Position numbers and translations under genes: made by a program. Under the pieces are notes generated by a model that worked only from the letters and a program-made list of their open reading frames with translations, was not told the DNA's origin and searched no databases. Positions 53,978-61,017 of a stretch of 64,000 nt of DNA are shown in pieces. Each line of letters starts with the position of its first letter. Positions within the stretch are counted from its first letter, which is position 1. This stretch comes from Spinactinospora alkalitolerans (lineage in GTDB: Bacteria > Actinomycetota > Actinomycetes > Streptosporangiales > Streptosporangiaceae): assembly GCF_013408795.1 (NCBI RefSeq), contig NZ_JACCCC010000001.1, positions 310,001 through 374,000 on the forward strand, in the 5' to 3' direction.

Positions 53978-54009
53978 GCCCCCTCCCGGCGGCGCGGCCG
54001 GGCGGGGGC
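53978..54009 (+). terminator. Hairpin between osaA-like and osaB-like genes
   Basis: Arms 53978-53990 and 53997-54009 pair over 13 bp with one mismatch and a 6-nt loop. It lies in the 75-bp gap between the kinase and its regulator and could attenuate the second gene, giving more kinase than regulator mRNA. Confidence 0.5.
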
Positions 54010-54030
54010 GGGTAGCAGAGAGTGGGTTCA

Positions 54031-54669
54031 GTGGCAGTGCCGCACAAGGCGAACATCCTCCTCGTCGACGACCGCGACGACAATCTCACGGCGCTGGAGG
54101 CGATCCTCACCTCGCTGGACCAGAACCTGGTCCGCGCGAGCTCGGGCGAGGCCGCGCTCAAGGCGCTGCTGGAGGACGACTTCGCGGTCATCCTGCTCGA
54201 CGTCATGATGCCGGGCATGGACGGCTTCGAGACGGCCGCCCACATCAAGCAGCGGGAGAAGACCAAGGAGATCCCGATCATCTTCCTGACCGGGGCCGGC
54301 ATCGACCGCCACCAGGTCTTCCGCGGGTACGCCTCCCGCTCCATCGACTACCTCACCAAGCCCTTCGACCCGTGGGTGCTGCGGGCCAAGGTCGAGGTGT
54401 TCGTGGAGCTCTACCACACCAAGCAGCAACTGCGTGAGCAGTCCCGGCGGTTGCAGCGGGAGCTGGGCGAGGAGACCGGCGGCCCGGTCCGCCCGGTCGT
54501 GACCCAGCTCTCCGACCGGGTCGCGGAGATCAGCGAGAACCTGGAGCAGTTGCGCGCCAGGATCGTGACCGACGAGTCCGACAGCCGGACGGTGGCCGCG
54601 GTGCGCGACCTCGACCACTCCGTCGCCCAGCTCACCCGGCTGGTGGAGGCGATGCGCGGACCCGCGTGA
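54031..54669 (+). CDS. osaB: OsaB-like response regulator without DNA-binding domain
   Basis: This ~212-residue protein has an N-terminal receiver (LLVDDRDDN, phosphoacceptor in VILLDVMMPGMDG near 52, T in LTGAG, K in LTKPFDP). A coiled-coil C-terminal region (about 130-212) has no HTH, so it probably works by protein contacts, as described for OsaB. The position directly after the hybrid kinase fits the S. coelicolor osaAB order. Two GTG codons (54022 and 54031) are possible; neither has a convincing ribosome-binding site. Confidence 0.78.
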   Translation: MAVPHKANILLVDDRDDNLTALEAILTSLDQNLVRASSGEAALKALLEDDFAVILLDVMMPGMDGFETAAHIKQREKTKEIPIIFLTGAGIDRHQVFRGYASRSIDYLTKPFDPWVLRAKVEVFVELYHTKQQLREQSRRLQRELGEETGGPVRPVVTQLSDRVAEISENLEQLRARIVTDESDSRTVAAVRDLDHSVAQLTRLVEAMRGPA

Positions 54670-54800
54670 GGCGGAGTCGAGCCGGTGGCCGCAGGGCTCC
54701 CTACGGATGTGCGGATCCGGAGAGGCTGCGATCGGCGCGTCGGCACTTGCCGCGCGAAAGGTCGCGCTCACCGAGTCTGACGATCGGGTTCGCACAAGGG

Positions 54801-54900
54801 GCCGGCTGCCGCAGTGCGCGCAAGCCGCCGGCGGCACAGCAGGTCCGAGCCCTGGAATTCCCGCCTCGCCCCGCGAGCGCGGCCGTCAGAGCTCGATCAG
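54801..54900 (+). repeat. Dispersed repeat family D, copy 4
   Basis: This ~100-bp copy lies 131 bp after the osaB-like gene. The blocks GCTGCCGCAGTGCGCG, CCGGCGGCACAG, CGCCTCGCCCCGCGAGCGC and AGAGCTCGAT match the other copies. Confidence 0.75.
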
Positions 54901-55451
54901 TCTTTTCGCGCCAGAGCTCGGCCATCGGACCTGCGTCGGTGCTCTGCCGGGACCGTTCGTGTCGCGACCGCTGGCGCGCCGGCGACAGCCTGATCCGGTG
55001 TTCTGTGGCTGAGGAAGTCCCGAATCCTCCGCGCTCCTTGGCTTGACTGGAAAACGGCCGCATTCGGCCAGGCTGCGATCCGGGTAAACCGGTTTATTGT
55101 TCAACTTCTTTTCGTCACCGACGGTGATGATGTCGCGAGTCCACCTGCGAGTATCCGTAGCCCTCCGCACTCTCGGTGGTCGATCTGTGATCGACGTCGC
55201 GATATGTGCGGGGATGCGTGACGGGCGAAAGGGGACCGGATCTTCTGTTGTGCTGTGAACAATGTGACTAGAGTTGTGCCATATCGGCCGGTCCTTGGAT
55301 TAACCGGTCCCGCCGGGCGTGAAACCCCTTCGCGCGTTTCCCTGCCCCGTTCGCGCCCCTCAGTCGAACCGCCCGGCGTCCCCCGAAGCGCGTTCTCCAC
55401 CGTTCGCGGACGCGTGCCCGGGTTCCCCTTTTTTCCGTTTGGAGAGTATTC
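54901..55451. other. Upstream region of the surface-protein cluster
   Basis: About 550 bp without a convincing gene. The stretch 55080-55280 is markedly AT-richer than its surroundings and holds a perfect 12-bp palindrome TAAACCGGTTTA (55085-55096) and a TAGAGT hexamer near 55268. These are probably the regulatory elements of the first surface protein, which would leave a leader of about 180 nt. A 94-codon minus-strand frame at 54886-55170 is not supported. Confidence 0.5.
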
Positions 55452-56420
55452 GTGTCCCGTAGAACGACCCGGATGGTCGCCGGTTTCGCCACCTCCGCCT
55501 TTGTCGGGCTGGGCTTCGCGTTCACCGCCCCGGCGGCGTGGGCCGCCGGTCCCGAGGACGCGGCGCAGGCCGTCGAGGAGAACGGCCCCTCCGCCGAGGG
55601 AGGCGCCGACCTGGAGACCAACGAGGGCGGTCCGCAGACCCTGGACATCCCGGGGGTCGAGGAGACCGAGTTCGCCTACACCTGCCTGGTGGACGACCAG
55701 AACCCGCCGGAGGAGCCCGACGACATCGTGCTGGCCCTGACCGCCGCGCCGACCGACGCCGCGACCGGTGACGAGGTCGCGATCGAGGCGGAGGTCGGCG
55801 CCGGCTACTGGTACCGGGAGGGCAACGAGCACGAGCCCGGCTCGGCCACCCTCGACTACGAGGTGCTCCTCGGCGGCGACGGCGCCCCGAAGGACGCGTT
55901 CTCCCTCACCGCGGTCGGCGAGGAGTTCACCGATGCCGGCGAGGTCGACTGGAGTGCGGCCACCGGCTCCTTCACCGCGACCAAGCCCGGCGACATCACC
56001 CTCACCCCGGGCACCGTGACCATCCAGGGTGGCGGCTCCACCACCGTGTGCAAGCCCGAGGGCGCCGAGTCCTTCCACACGATCAGCGTGGCGGGCGACC
56101 CGATCGAGGAGCCGGAGCCGACGCCGTCGGATGAGCCGGAGCCGACGCCGTCGCAGGAGCCGACGGGTGAGGACGAGGAGCCGACCCCGGAGCCGACCGA
56201 CGGTGCCGGCGGTGGCGACGACGGTGAGGACAAGCCGACCCCGGAGCCGTCCCCGACCGGGGACGACGGCGACCAGGCCGACGGCGGTCTGCCGGTGACC
56301 GGTGCCGCGCTGGGCGGTCTGGTGGCCGCGGGCGCGGTGGCCCTGGGCGGCGGCGGTGCCGCGATGTACCTCTCCCGCAAGCGCAAGAGCGCCGCGACCG
56401 GCTCCACCGAGGAGTCCTGA
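55452..56420 (+). CDS. LPXTG-type surface protein, paralog 1
   Basis: This 322-residue protein has a Sec signal peptide (about 1-31, ending AWAA), an acidic linker, then one beta-rich domain (about 70-215) that opens with YTC and closes with VCKP; these cysteines may form a disulfide. An acidic proline-rich stalk (EPTPSDEPEPTPS...) follows. A sorting signal LPVTG near 280 precedes a hydrophobic helix and SRKRK tail. A sortase should anchor it to peptidoglycan; none is encoded here. The domain resembles actinobacterial DUF6801-type modules, but I cannot verify that. GGAGAG lies before the GTG. Its last 287 bp are nearly identical to paralog 3. Confidence 0.8.
   Translation: MSRRTTRMVAGFATSAFVGLGFAFTAPAAWAAGPEDAAQAVEENGPSAEGGADLETNEGGPQTLDIPGVEETEFAYTCLVDDQNPPEEPDDIVLALTAAPTDAATGDEVAIEAEVGAGYWYREGNEHEPGSATLDYEVLLGGDGAPKDAFSLTAVGEEFTDAGEVDWSAATGSFTATKPGDITLTPGTVTIQGGGSTTVCKPEGAESFHTISVAGDPIEEPEPTPSDEPEPTPSQEPTGEDEEPTPEPTDGAGGGDDGEDKPTPEPSPTGDDGDQADGGLPVTGAALGGLVAAGAVALGGGGAAMYLSRKRKSAATGSTEES
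56108..56394 (+). repeat. 287-bp direct repeat, copy 1 (stalk and sorting signal)
   Basis: Aligned to 58986-59272 at a constant offset of 2878 bp, I count three mismatches. It covers the Pro/Glu stalk and the LPVTG-membrane-tail coding sequence. The preceding domains of the two proteins have diverged freely, so the tail was probably homogenised by gene conversion or recently duplicated. Confidence 0.85.
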
Positions 56421-56460
56421 ACGGTCCTGAACCCGTGACGCGGCCGTGCGGCCGCAGGAA

Positions 56461-56491
56461 AGGGGCGGGCGTCCACCGGGCGCCCGCCCCT
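56461..56491 (+). terminator. Terminator after surface protein paralog 1
   Basis: AGGGGCGGGCG and CGCCCGCCCCT form an 11-bp stem with a 9-nt loop, 41 bp past the stop codon. Confidence 0.65.
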
Positions 56492-56538
56492 CGGGTGTTC
56501 ATGGGGCGACGATTCGTACCCGGTGGATTACCCTTGGT

Positions 56539-56559
56539 TATGAAAAAGATGTGAATCGG
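56539..56559. repeat. 21-bp motif shared with 7610-7630, copy 2
   Basis: It differs from copy 1 at two of 21 positions and lies 127 bp before surface protein paralog 2, in an AT-rich patch that follows a terminator. It is a candidate regulator-binding site or promoter element. Confidence 0.45.
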
Positions 56560-56685
56560 TATTTGGTTCGCTGCCATCCCATGCGTTTCATGGAACCCGG
56601 ACGTTTTCGAGTTCCAGCCGTACTCCCGGAGATCAACGCGGATCCCCCAACTCCTCGTCCCCCAGCGCCGTGAGGAGAAGGTCCC

Positions 56686-58068
56686 ATGTCCCGTAGGGCC
56701 ACGCGAGCGATCGCGGGATTCGCGGCCGCCGCGCTCACCACCGCCTGGCCCCTCACCGCCCAGCCGGCGGCCTGGGCCGGCGAGCCGGACCGCAGCATGC
56801 ACGCGGCCGTCACCAGCAGCGGGGCGACCAGGACGGTCGACGCCGACGTGGTCCCCTACACGTGCGTCGCCGGGGAGGACGGCCGGGCCAGGCCGCACGA
56901 GGCCGAGTTGGCCATCGAGGTCCCCGCGCAGGTCGCGGGCGGCGACGAGGTCACCGTCCAGCTCAGCCGGTTCACCGGGTTCTTCGAGCGCTGGACGGAC
57001 CAGCCCGTCGAGGTCGGCGCCGCGGCGCTGACCGCCGAGATCCGCCTGACCGGTGACGCCGCTCCGCTGCCGACGGTGACGCTCAGCGGGAGCAGCGTCG
57101 AGGAGAGCCCGGCGGCGGGGCCGGACGTGCCCGATGTGCCGCCCGTGAAGTTCGGCGCGATCACCGGGTCCTTCACCGCGGCCGGCGCCGGCGAGATCGC
57201 GTTCGCCTCCGGCACGATCACGATCGACGTCGACCAGGAGCGGGGGCCGCTCACCACGGTGTGCTCGCCCGCGGACGAGACCGCCCCGCTGGCCGCGACG
57301 GCGATCACCGGCGAGGGCGAGGGCGAGCGCGGGGCCGAGCACGGCGGCGCCGCCGAACCCGCGGCGCCCGGCGCCGTGACCGTTCCCGGCCGGATCCAGT
57401 GGAACGGCATCTACCGCTGCACCTCCAGTGACACGTCGCTGCAGCCCGACTTCGACAGTCCCGCCACCGTCACCGTCACCACCGAAGAAACCGACTCGGG
57501 GGTCGGCGACACGATCGAGGTCGCCGGCGAGTTCAGCCTGGAGAAGGGGCCGCGGTCACCGATGAAGCTGGCGCCGGAGGCGGCCACCGCCGAGCTGAGC
57601 GTCGCCCTGTCCGGCGCGGCCGCGCCGGAGCGGACCCTCACGCTGCGCACCCGCAACGCCGACCCGCTCCCGGCGGGACAGGACATCCTGTTCCCCGAGG
57701 CGACCGGCTACCTGACCCCTGGGAGGGAGGGCGAGGTCGGCTTCGCGGTCGGCGGGCTGAACCTGTCGATCATGGGCGGGATCGTCGAGGTGGAGTGCCT
57801 GCCCGACGGGGCCGTCGGCAACGGCGGTGACGGCGGCGAACCGCCCGGGCCCGCGGCGGCGTCCGACCCGGTGCCGCCGGCCGGCGAGCGCACCGATGCC
57901 CGGCCAGCCCCGGCCGAAGACGGCGCCCGGGAGCCGATCCCGGTGACCGGTGCGGCCCTGACCGGCCTCGTCGCCGCCGCGTTCGTCGCGATCGGCGGCG
58001 GCGCGGCCGCGATGCTGCTGTCCCGCAGGAGGCGGGCGGCGCGCGGCGGTTCGGCCGGCGGGAGCTGA
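56686..58068 (+). CDS. Sortase-substrate-like surface protein, paralog 2 (two domains, IPVTG)
   Basis: This 460-residue protein has a Sec signal peptide (about 1-30) and two tandem copies of the cysteine-framed beta-rich domain (about 60-200, YTC to VCSP; about 243-370, YRC to VECLP). A low-complexity linker follows, then IPVTG near 418, a hydrophobic segment and SRRRR. The sorting motif starts with Ile instead of Leu, which may alter sortase recognition, and the Glu/Pro stalk of paralogs 1 and 3 is absent. GAGGAGAAGG precedes the ATG. It has its own AT-rich upstream region after a terminator. Confidence 0.78.
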   Translation: MSRRATRAIAGFAAAALTTAWPLTAQPAAWAGEPDRSMHAAVTSSGATRTVDADVVPYTCVAGEDGRARPHEAELAIEVPAQVAGGDEVTVQLSRFTGFFERWTDQPVEVGAAALTAEIRLTGDAAPLPTVTLSGSSVEESPAAGPDVPDVPPVKFGAITGSFTAAGAGEIAFASGTITIDVDQERGPLTTVCSPADETAPLAATAITGEGEGERGAEHGGAAEPAAPGAVTVPGRIQWNGIYRCTSSDTSLQPDFDSPATVTVTTEETDSGVGDTIEVAGEFSLEKGPRSPMKLAPEAATAELSVALSGAAAPERTLTLRTRNADPLPAGQDILFPEATGYLTPGREGEVGFAVGGLNLSIMGGIVEVECLPDGAVGNGGDGGEPPGPAAASDPVPPAGERTDARPAPAEDGAREPIPVTGAALTGLVAAAFVAIGGGAAAMLLSRRRRAARGGSAGGS

Positions 58069-58091
58069 CGGACGGCGGCCCCGCCGGGCGG

Positions 58092-58117
58092 GGCGCGGGC
58101 GTCCCGGCGCCCGCGCC
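58092..58117 (+). terminator. Terminator after surface protein paralog 2
   Basis: GGCGCGGGCG and CGCCCGCGCC form a 10-bp stem with a 6-nt loop, 24 bp past the stop codon. Confidence 0.6.
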
Positions 58118-58329
58118 GCCGTGGCCGCACCCGGTGTTCAGCCCGCATTCACCCGGGGTGCCTCGCCGCGTGATGTCGCGAAAATAGCGTGGTGGGAGCG
58201 GAACGGGTGCTGCGAGATACGCCTGATGCCCCTGGGACCCGCTCACACGGACCCGCCGCGGTCCGCTCCCGGGTGCGGCCGGGGCTGCCCGCGACGCCGT
58301 TCCCCCACCCAGTCGAAGGAGAAGCAGAC

Positions 58330-59304
58330 ATGCCTCGCATGTTCACCCGCACGGCGGCGGGATCCCTCACCACCGCGTTCGTCGCCGCCGGCGCCGTGCT
58401 GGCGGCGCCCGCGGCGTCGGCCGACACCGAGCGGGCCCAGACCCGGATCGGCTCCCTGCCGACGGCGGCCACCAGGAGCCTGGACCCCTCGGGCGGTGAC
58501 GTCCGGACCTTCGAGTACCTGTGCGAGTCCCCCGAGATCGACGAGGAGTGGAACTCGACCTGGGCCTTCCGGCTCACGGTCCCCGAAGAGGCCGAGGTCG
58601 GCGAGGAGGTGCACGTCAAGCTCGAATGGGCGGGCGAGCTCCTGCTGTTCACCCGCGAGGGCATCAAGGCCGGTGACGCGACCGCTCAGGGCACGCTCGA
58701 ACTGGGCGGCGACGCCGCGCCACAGGAGCGGCTGGTCCTCTCCGGCGCCAACCCCGAGGACATCGCCATCGCGGGCAGCGCGCCGTTCGAGATCCCGCTG
58801 GAGGCGGGCGGCCTGACCCCGGCCGCGCCCGGCGAGATCACCTTCGTCCCCGGCGAGTTCACGGCCGACATCGTCCAGGAGTCGGGCAGCACCGCCAACA
58901 CCTGCCGCCCGGTCGGCGAGGTGGACGAGCTCGCGACCATCACCGTCACCGGTGAGCCCCAGGACCCCGAGCCGACCCCGAGTGGGGAGCCGGAGCCGAC
59001 GCCGTCGGATGAGCCGGAGCCGACGCCGACGCCGGAGCCGACGGGTGAGGACGAGGAGCCGACCCCGGAGCCGACCGACGGTGCCGGCGGTGGCGACGAC
59101 GGTGAGGACAAGCCGACCCCGGAGCCGTCCCCGACCGGGGACGACGGCGACCAGGCCGACGGCGGTCTGCCGGTGACCGGTGCCGCGCTGGGCGGTCTGG
59201 TGGCCGCGGGCGCGGTGGCCCTGGGCGGCGGCGGTGCCGCGATGTACCTCTCCCGCAGGCGCAAGAGCGCCGAGGACCGCGCCGACGAGTCGGGCGAGGC
59301 GTAA
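58330..59304 (+). CDS. LPXTG-type surface protein, paralog 3
   Basis: This 324-residue protein has a signal peptide (about 1-33, ending ASA) and one cysteine-framed domain (about 60-200, YLC to NTCRP). The same acidic Pro-rich stalk as paralog 1 follows, then LPVTG near 280, a hydrophobic helix and SRRRK. The frame opens at 58189, but AAGGAGAAG just before ATG 58330 and the signal peptide fix the start. The domain is only loosely similar to paralog 1 although the tails are almost identical in DNA. A wall-anchored adhesin-like or structural role is inferred only. Confidence 0.8.
   Translation: MPRMFTRTAAGSLTTAFVAAGAVLAAPAASADTERAQTRIGSLPTAATRSLDPSGGDVRTFEYLCESPEIDEEWNSTWAFRLTVPEEAEVGEEVHVKLEWAGELLLFTREGIKAGDATAQGTLELGGDAAPQERLVLSGANPEDIAIAGSAPFEIPLEAGGLTPAAPGEITFVPGEFTADIVQESGSTANTCRPVGEVDELATITVTGEPQDPEPTPSGEPEPTPSDEPEPTPTPEPTGEDEEPTPEPTDGAGGGDDGEDKPTPEPSPTGDDGDQADGGLPVTGAALGGLVAAGAVALGGGGAAMYLSRRRKSAEDRADESGEA
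58986..59272 (+). repeat. 287-bp direct repeat, copy 2
   Basis: Partner of 56108-56394. Recombination between the two copies would delete paralog 2 and fuse the paralog 1 domain to the paralog 3 tail without changing the reading frame. Confidence 0.85.
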
Positions 59305-59313
59305 CCGGATCCA

Positions 59314-59349
59314 TCCGGGCCGCCCGCCCTCCGGCGCTGGCGGCCCGGA
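59314..59349 (+). terminator. Terminator after surface protein paralog 3
   Basis: TCCGGGCCGCC and GGCGGCCCGGA form a perfect 11-bp stem with a 14-nt loop, 9 bp past the stop codon. Confidence 0.65.
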
Positions 59350-59364
59350 CGTTGACCGGACGCA

Positions 59365-59370
59365 TAGGGT
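59365..59370 (+). promoter_or_regulatory. -10 element of leaderless zinc-finger gene
   Basis: TAGGGT lies exactly 7 nt before the ATG at 59378, directly after a terminator. It is strong support that the 54-codon gene is real. Confidence 0.55.
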
Positions 59371-59377
59371 GACGGGT

Positions 59378-59542
59378 ATGGATCTCGTGATCGTGTGCCC
59401 CGACTGCCACGGCACCGGCTACCGGGTGGCCGTCTTCGCCTACGCCGGCAGCGATACGACCGGCGAGATGATGGTGCCCAGGGAGTGCCGCGGCTGCGAC
59501 GGCGCCGGCCGAGTCACGACCTCCGGCTGGTCCTGCCTGTGA
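59378..59542 (+). CDS. 54-residue DnaJ-type zinc-finger protein
   Basis: The whole protein is two DnaJ-type CxxCxGxG units: CPDCHGTG (residues 8-15) and CRGCDGAG (about 38-45), separated by a 22-residue strand-like segment. The four cysteines should bind one zinc ion as in the cysteine-rich domain of DnaJ, but no J domain or peptide-binding domain is attached. Family members are small actinobacterial proteins of unknown function, plausibly unfolded-protein or metal handling. It has its own leaderless promoter and no operon partner. The gene is short but the motif and promoter geometry make it convincing. Confidence 0.7.
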   Translation: MDLVIVCPDCHGTGYRVAVFAYAGSDTTGEMMVPRECRGCDGAGRVTTSGWSCL

Positions 59543-59600
59543 GCCCGCGTCAACGTGCCGGGTCGTCGGTTCGGTGCGTGTTCCGCGGAGGTGGGGCGTT

Positions 59601-59685
59601 CATCGGGCTCTGACCGCCGCGTTCGCGGGGCGGGGCGAGCTTGCGGGACCCGGATCCGCTGTGTCGCCGGCGCCGACGCGCTGAC
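59601..59685 (-). repeat. Dispersed repeat family D, copy 5 (inverse)
   Basis: The reverse complement carries GGCGCCGGCGACACAGCGGA, then CTCGCCCCGCC, CGCGAACGCGGCGGTCAGAG and CCCGATG, matching the family in order. The first ~20 bp of the family are replaced by the adjoining family C copy. Confidence 0.7.
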
Positions 59686-59769
59686 GCGCTGACGGCAGCC
59701 TTCCCAGGCCATGCGGCGGTGCGTGAAAGAACCGCGGCCACAGCCCTCCGACCTCCACGGTCAGTACAT
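59686..59769 (-). repeat. Dispersed repeat family C, copy 5 (inverse, partial)
   Basis: The reverse complement carries the left half of family C (CTGTGGCCGCGGTTC, CACCGCCGCATGGCCTGG, AAGGCTGCCGTCAGCGC). It joins directly to family D copy 5 and ends at the stop codon of the PAS-GAF gene. Confidence 0.65.
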
Positions 59770-60951
59770 CTAGGCCGTCGGTCTCGGGGGCAGGGCCAGG
59801 CCGATGTGTTCGCCGATCTCCTCGATCAGGCCGAGATCGGCGAGTCGGAACGAGCCGCGGTTGCTGCGCCGGATCAGGGTCAGCGCCCCGCGCACGCCCC
59901 GGCTGCCGCGCAGCGGCACGCTCAGCAGCGACCCCGCCCCCAGCGCGCTGAGCACCGGGACGCCGTCGGGGTCGAGGCCGAGCATCCCCTCGTCCTCGAT
60001 GAGCTGGCACAGCATCGACTGGCCGCTGGTGAGCACGTCGCGGGGGATCTCCGAGTCCAGCGGGTCCAGGGCCTCCACGAGCTTGCGCCGCCCCTCGCCG
60101 CGGGGGCCGGCGACGACCGCGCGGCGGGCCCGGGTGGCGTCGGTGGGCAGGTCGCAGACGTCCACGAGCACCCAGTCGGCGTAGGAGTCGGCGAGCAGCG
60201 CGGCGGCGTCGTCCAGGGCCAGTGGCTCGCCGGCGCCGCCGGGGCCGGCGCTGCTCAGCAGCAGCCGGGTCATGCGGGTCAGCACGTCGAGCCGGCGCGC
60301 GGCCAGCACCACCACCTGGTCCTCGACCTCGGACTCCAGCGGGGCCGGGCCCTCGTCGTCGCTGCTGCTCAGCGACGGCGACATGACGACCAGCACGAGC
60401 GGGTTGGCCTCGGTCGCGACGTTCAGCCGGGACAGCGTGAGGTGGACGTCCTCGGCCCAACCGCGCCGGGCCAGCCGCGAGTCGAAGGACGCCGGTTCGC
60501 CGCCGCGCAGCACGGCCGCCAGCCAGGACCGCATCGCCGCGCGGCGGCGCAGGTCCACGAAGATCGAGAACGGCTTGCCGGTGAGGTAACCGCCCGTGCT
60601 GCCCAGCCGCTCCGCCCCGATGTTGTTGATGCGGCGGATGTAGCCCTCGTGGTCCAGCAGCACGACGGGGACGCTCAGCTCGTTGAACACCGAGCGCAGC
60701 ACCACGCGTTCGTCGTCGTTGGCCGGTCGGCGGGGCGCGCTCGCCTCGGCCTCTGAGACGAGCCGCTCCCCGCAGTCGCGCAGCAGCTGCTCGGCGAAGC
60801 CGAGTTCGGCGAGCGCGGCCTCGGCCGTGCCGGCGGCGTCGTCGGGGTACGTCGCGTGCGTGCTGCGCAACGCCGCGATCCGGTCGCCCAGTTCGGTGAT
60901 CTCACGTTCGAGGTCGGCGAGGTTCTCCGACAAGCTCATGGCTCCTGACAT
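59770..60951 (-). CDS. PAS-GAF sensory protein
   Basis: This 393-residue soluble protein has an N-terminal coiled coil (about 5-65), a PAS domain (about 90-190; PVVLLDHEGYIRRINNIGAERLG and the TGKPFSIFVD block) and a C-terminal GAF domain (about 215-385; QSMLCQLIEDEGML, SLLSVPLRGSRGVRGALTL). No kinase, cyclase or DNA-binding output follows, so it probably signals by protein contact, as do actinobacterial PAS-GAF or ANTAR-partner sensors. It is divergent from a GAF-ANTAR gene across 66 bp, which suggests a functional pair. AGGA lies 5 nt before ATG 60951; ATG 60939 is an alternative. Confidence 0.78.
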   Translation of the reverse strand: MSGAMSLSENLADLEREITELGDRIAALRSTHATYPDDAAGTAEAALAELGFAEQLLRDCGERLVSEAEASAPRRPANDDERVVLRSVFNELSVPVVLLDHEGYIRRINNIGAERLGSTGGYLTGKPFSIFVDLRRRAAMRSWLAAVLRGGEPASFDSRLARRGWAEDVHLTLSRLNVATEANPLVLVVMSPSLSSSDDEGPAPLESEVEDQVVVLAARRLDVLTRMTRLLLSSAGPGGAGEPLALDDAAALLADSYADWVLVDVCDLPTDATRARRAVVAGPRGEGRRKLVEALDPLDSEIPRDVLTSGQSMLCQLIEDEGMLGLDPDGVPVLSALGAGSLLSVPLRGSRGVRGALTLIRRSNRGSFRLADLGLIEEIGEHIGLALPPRPTA

Positions 60952-61017
60952 CGTGTCCTGGTCATGACGCTAACGCATGCCCGTCCCGACCTGAACGGTG
61001 GTTACCGTGGAGTTCGG

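Noticed and set aside
54886-55170. 94-codon minus-strand frame upstream of the surface proteins
   Set aside because: It overlaps the end of repeat D and an AT-rich regulatory stretch, has no convincing ribosome-binding site and no recognisable domain.
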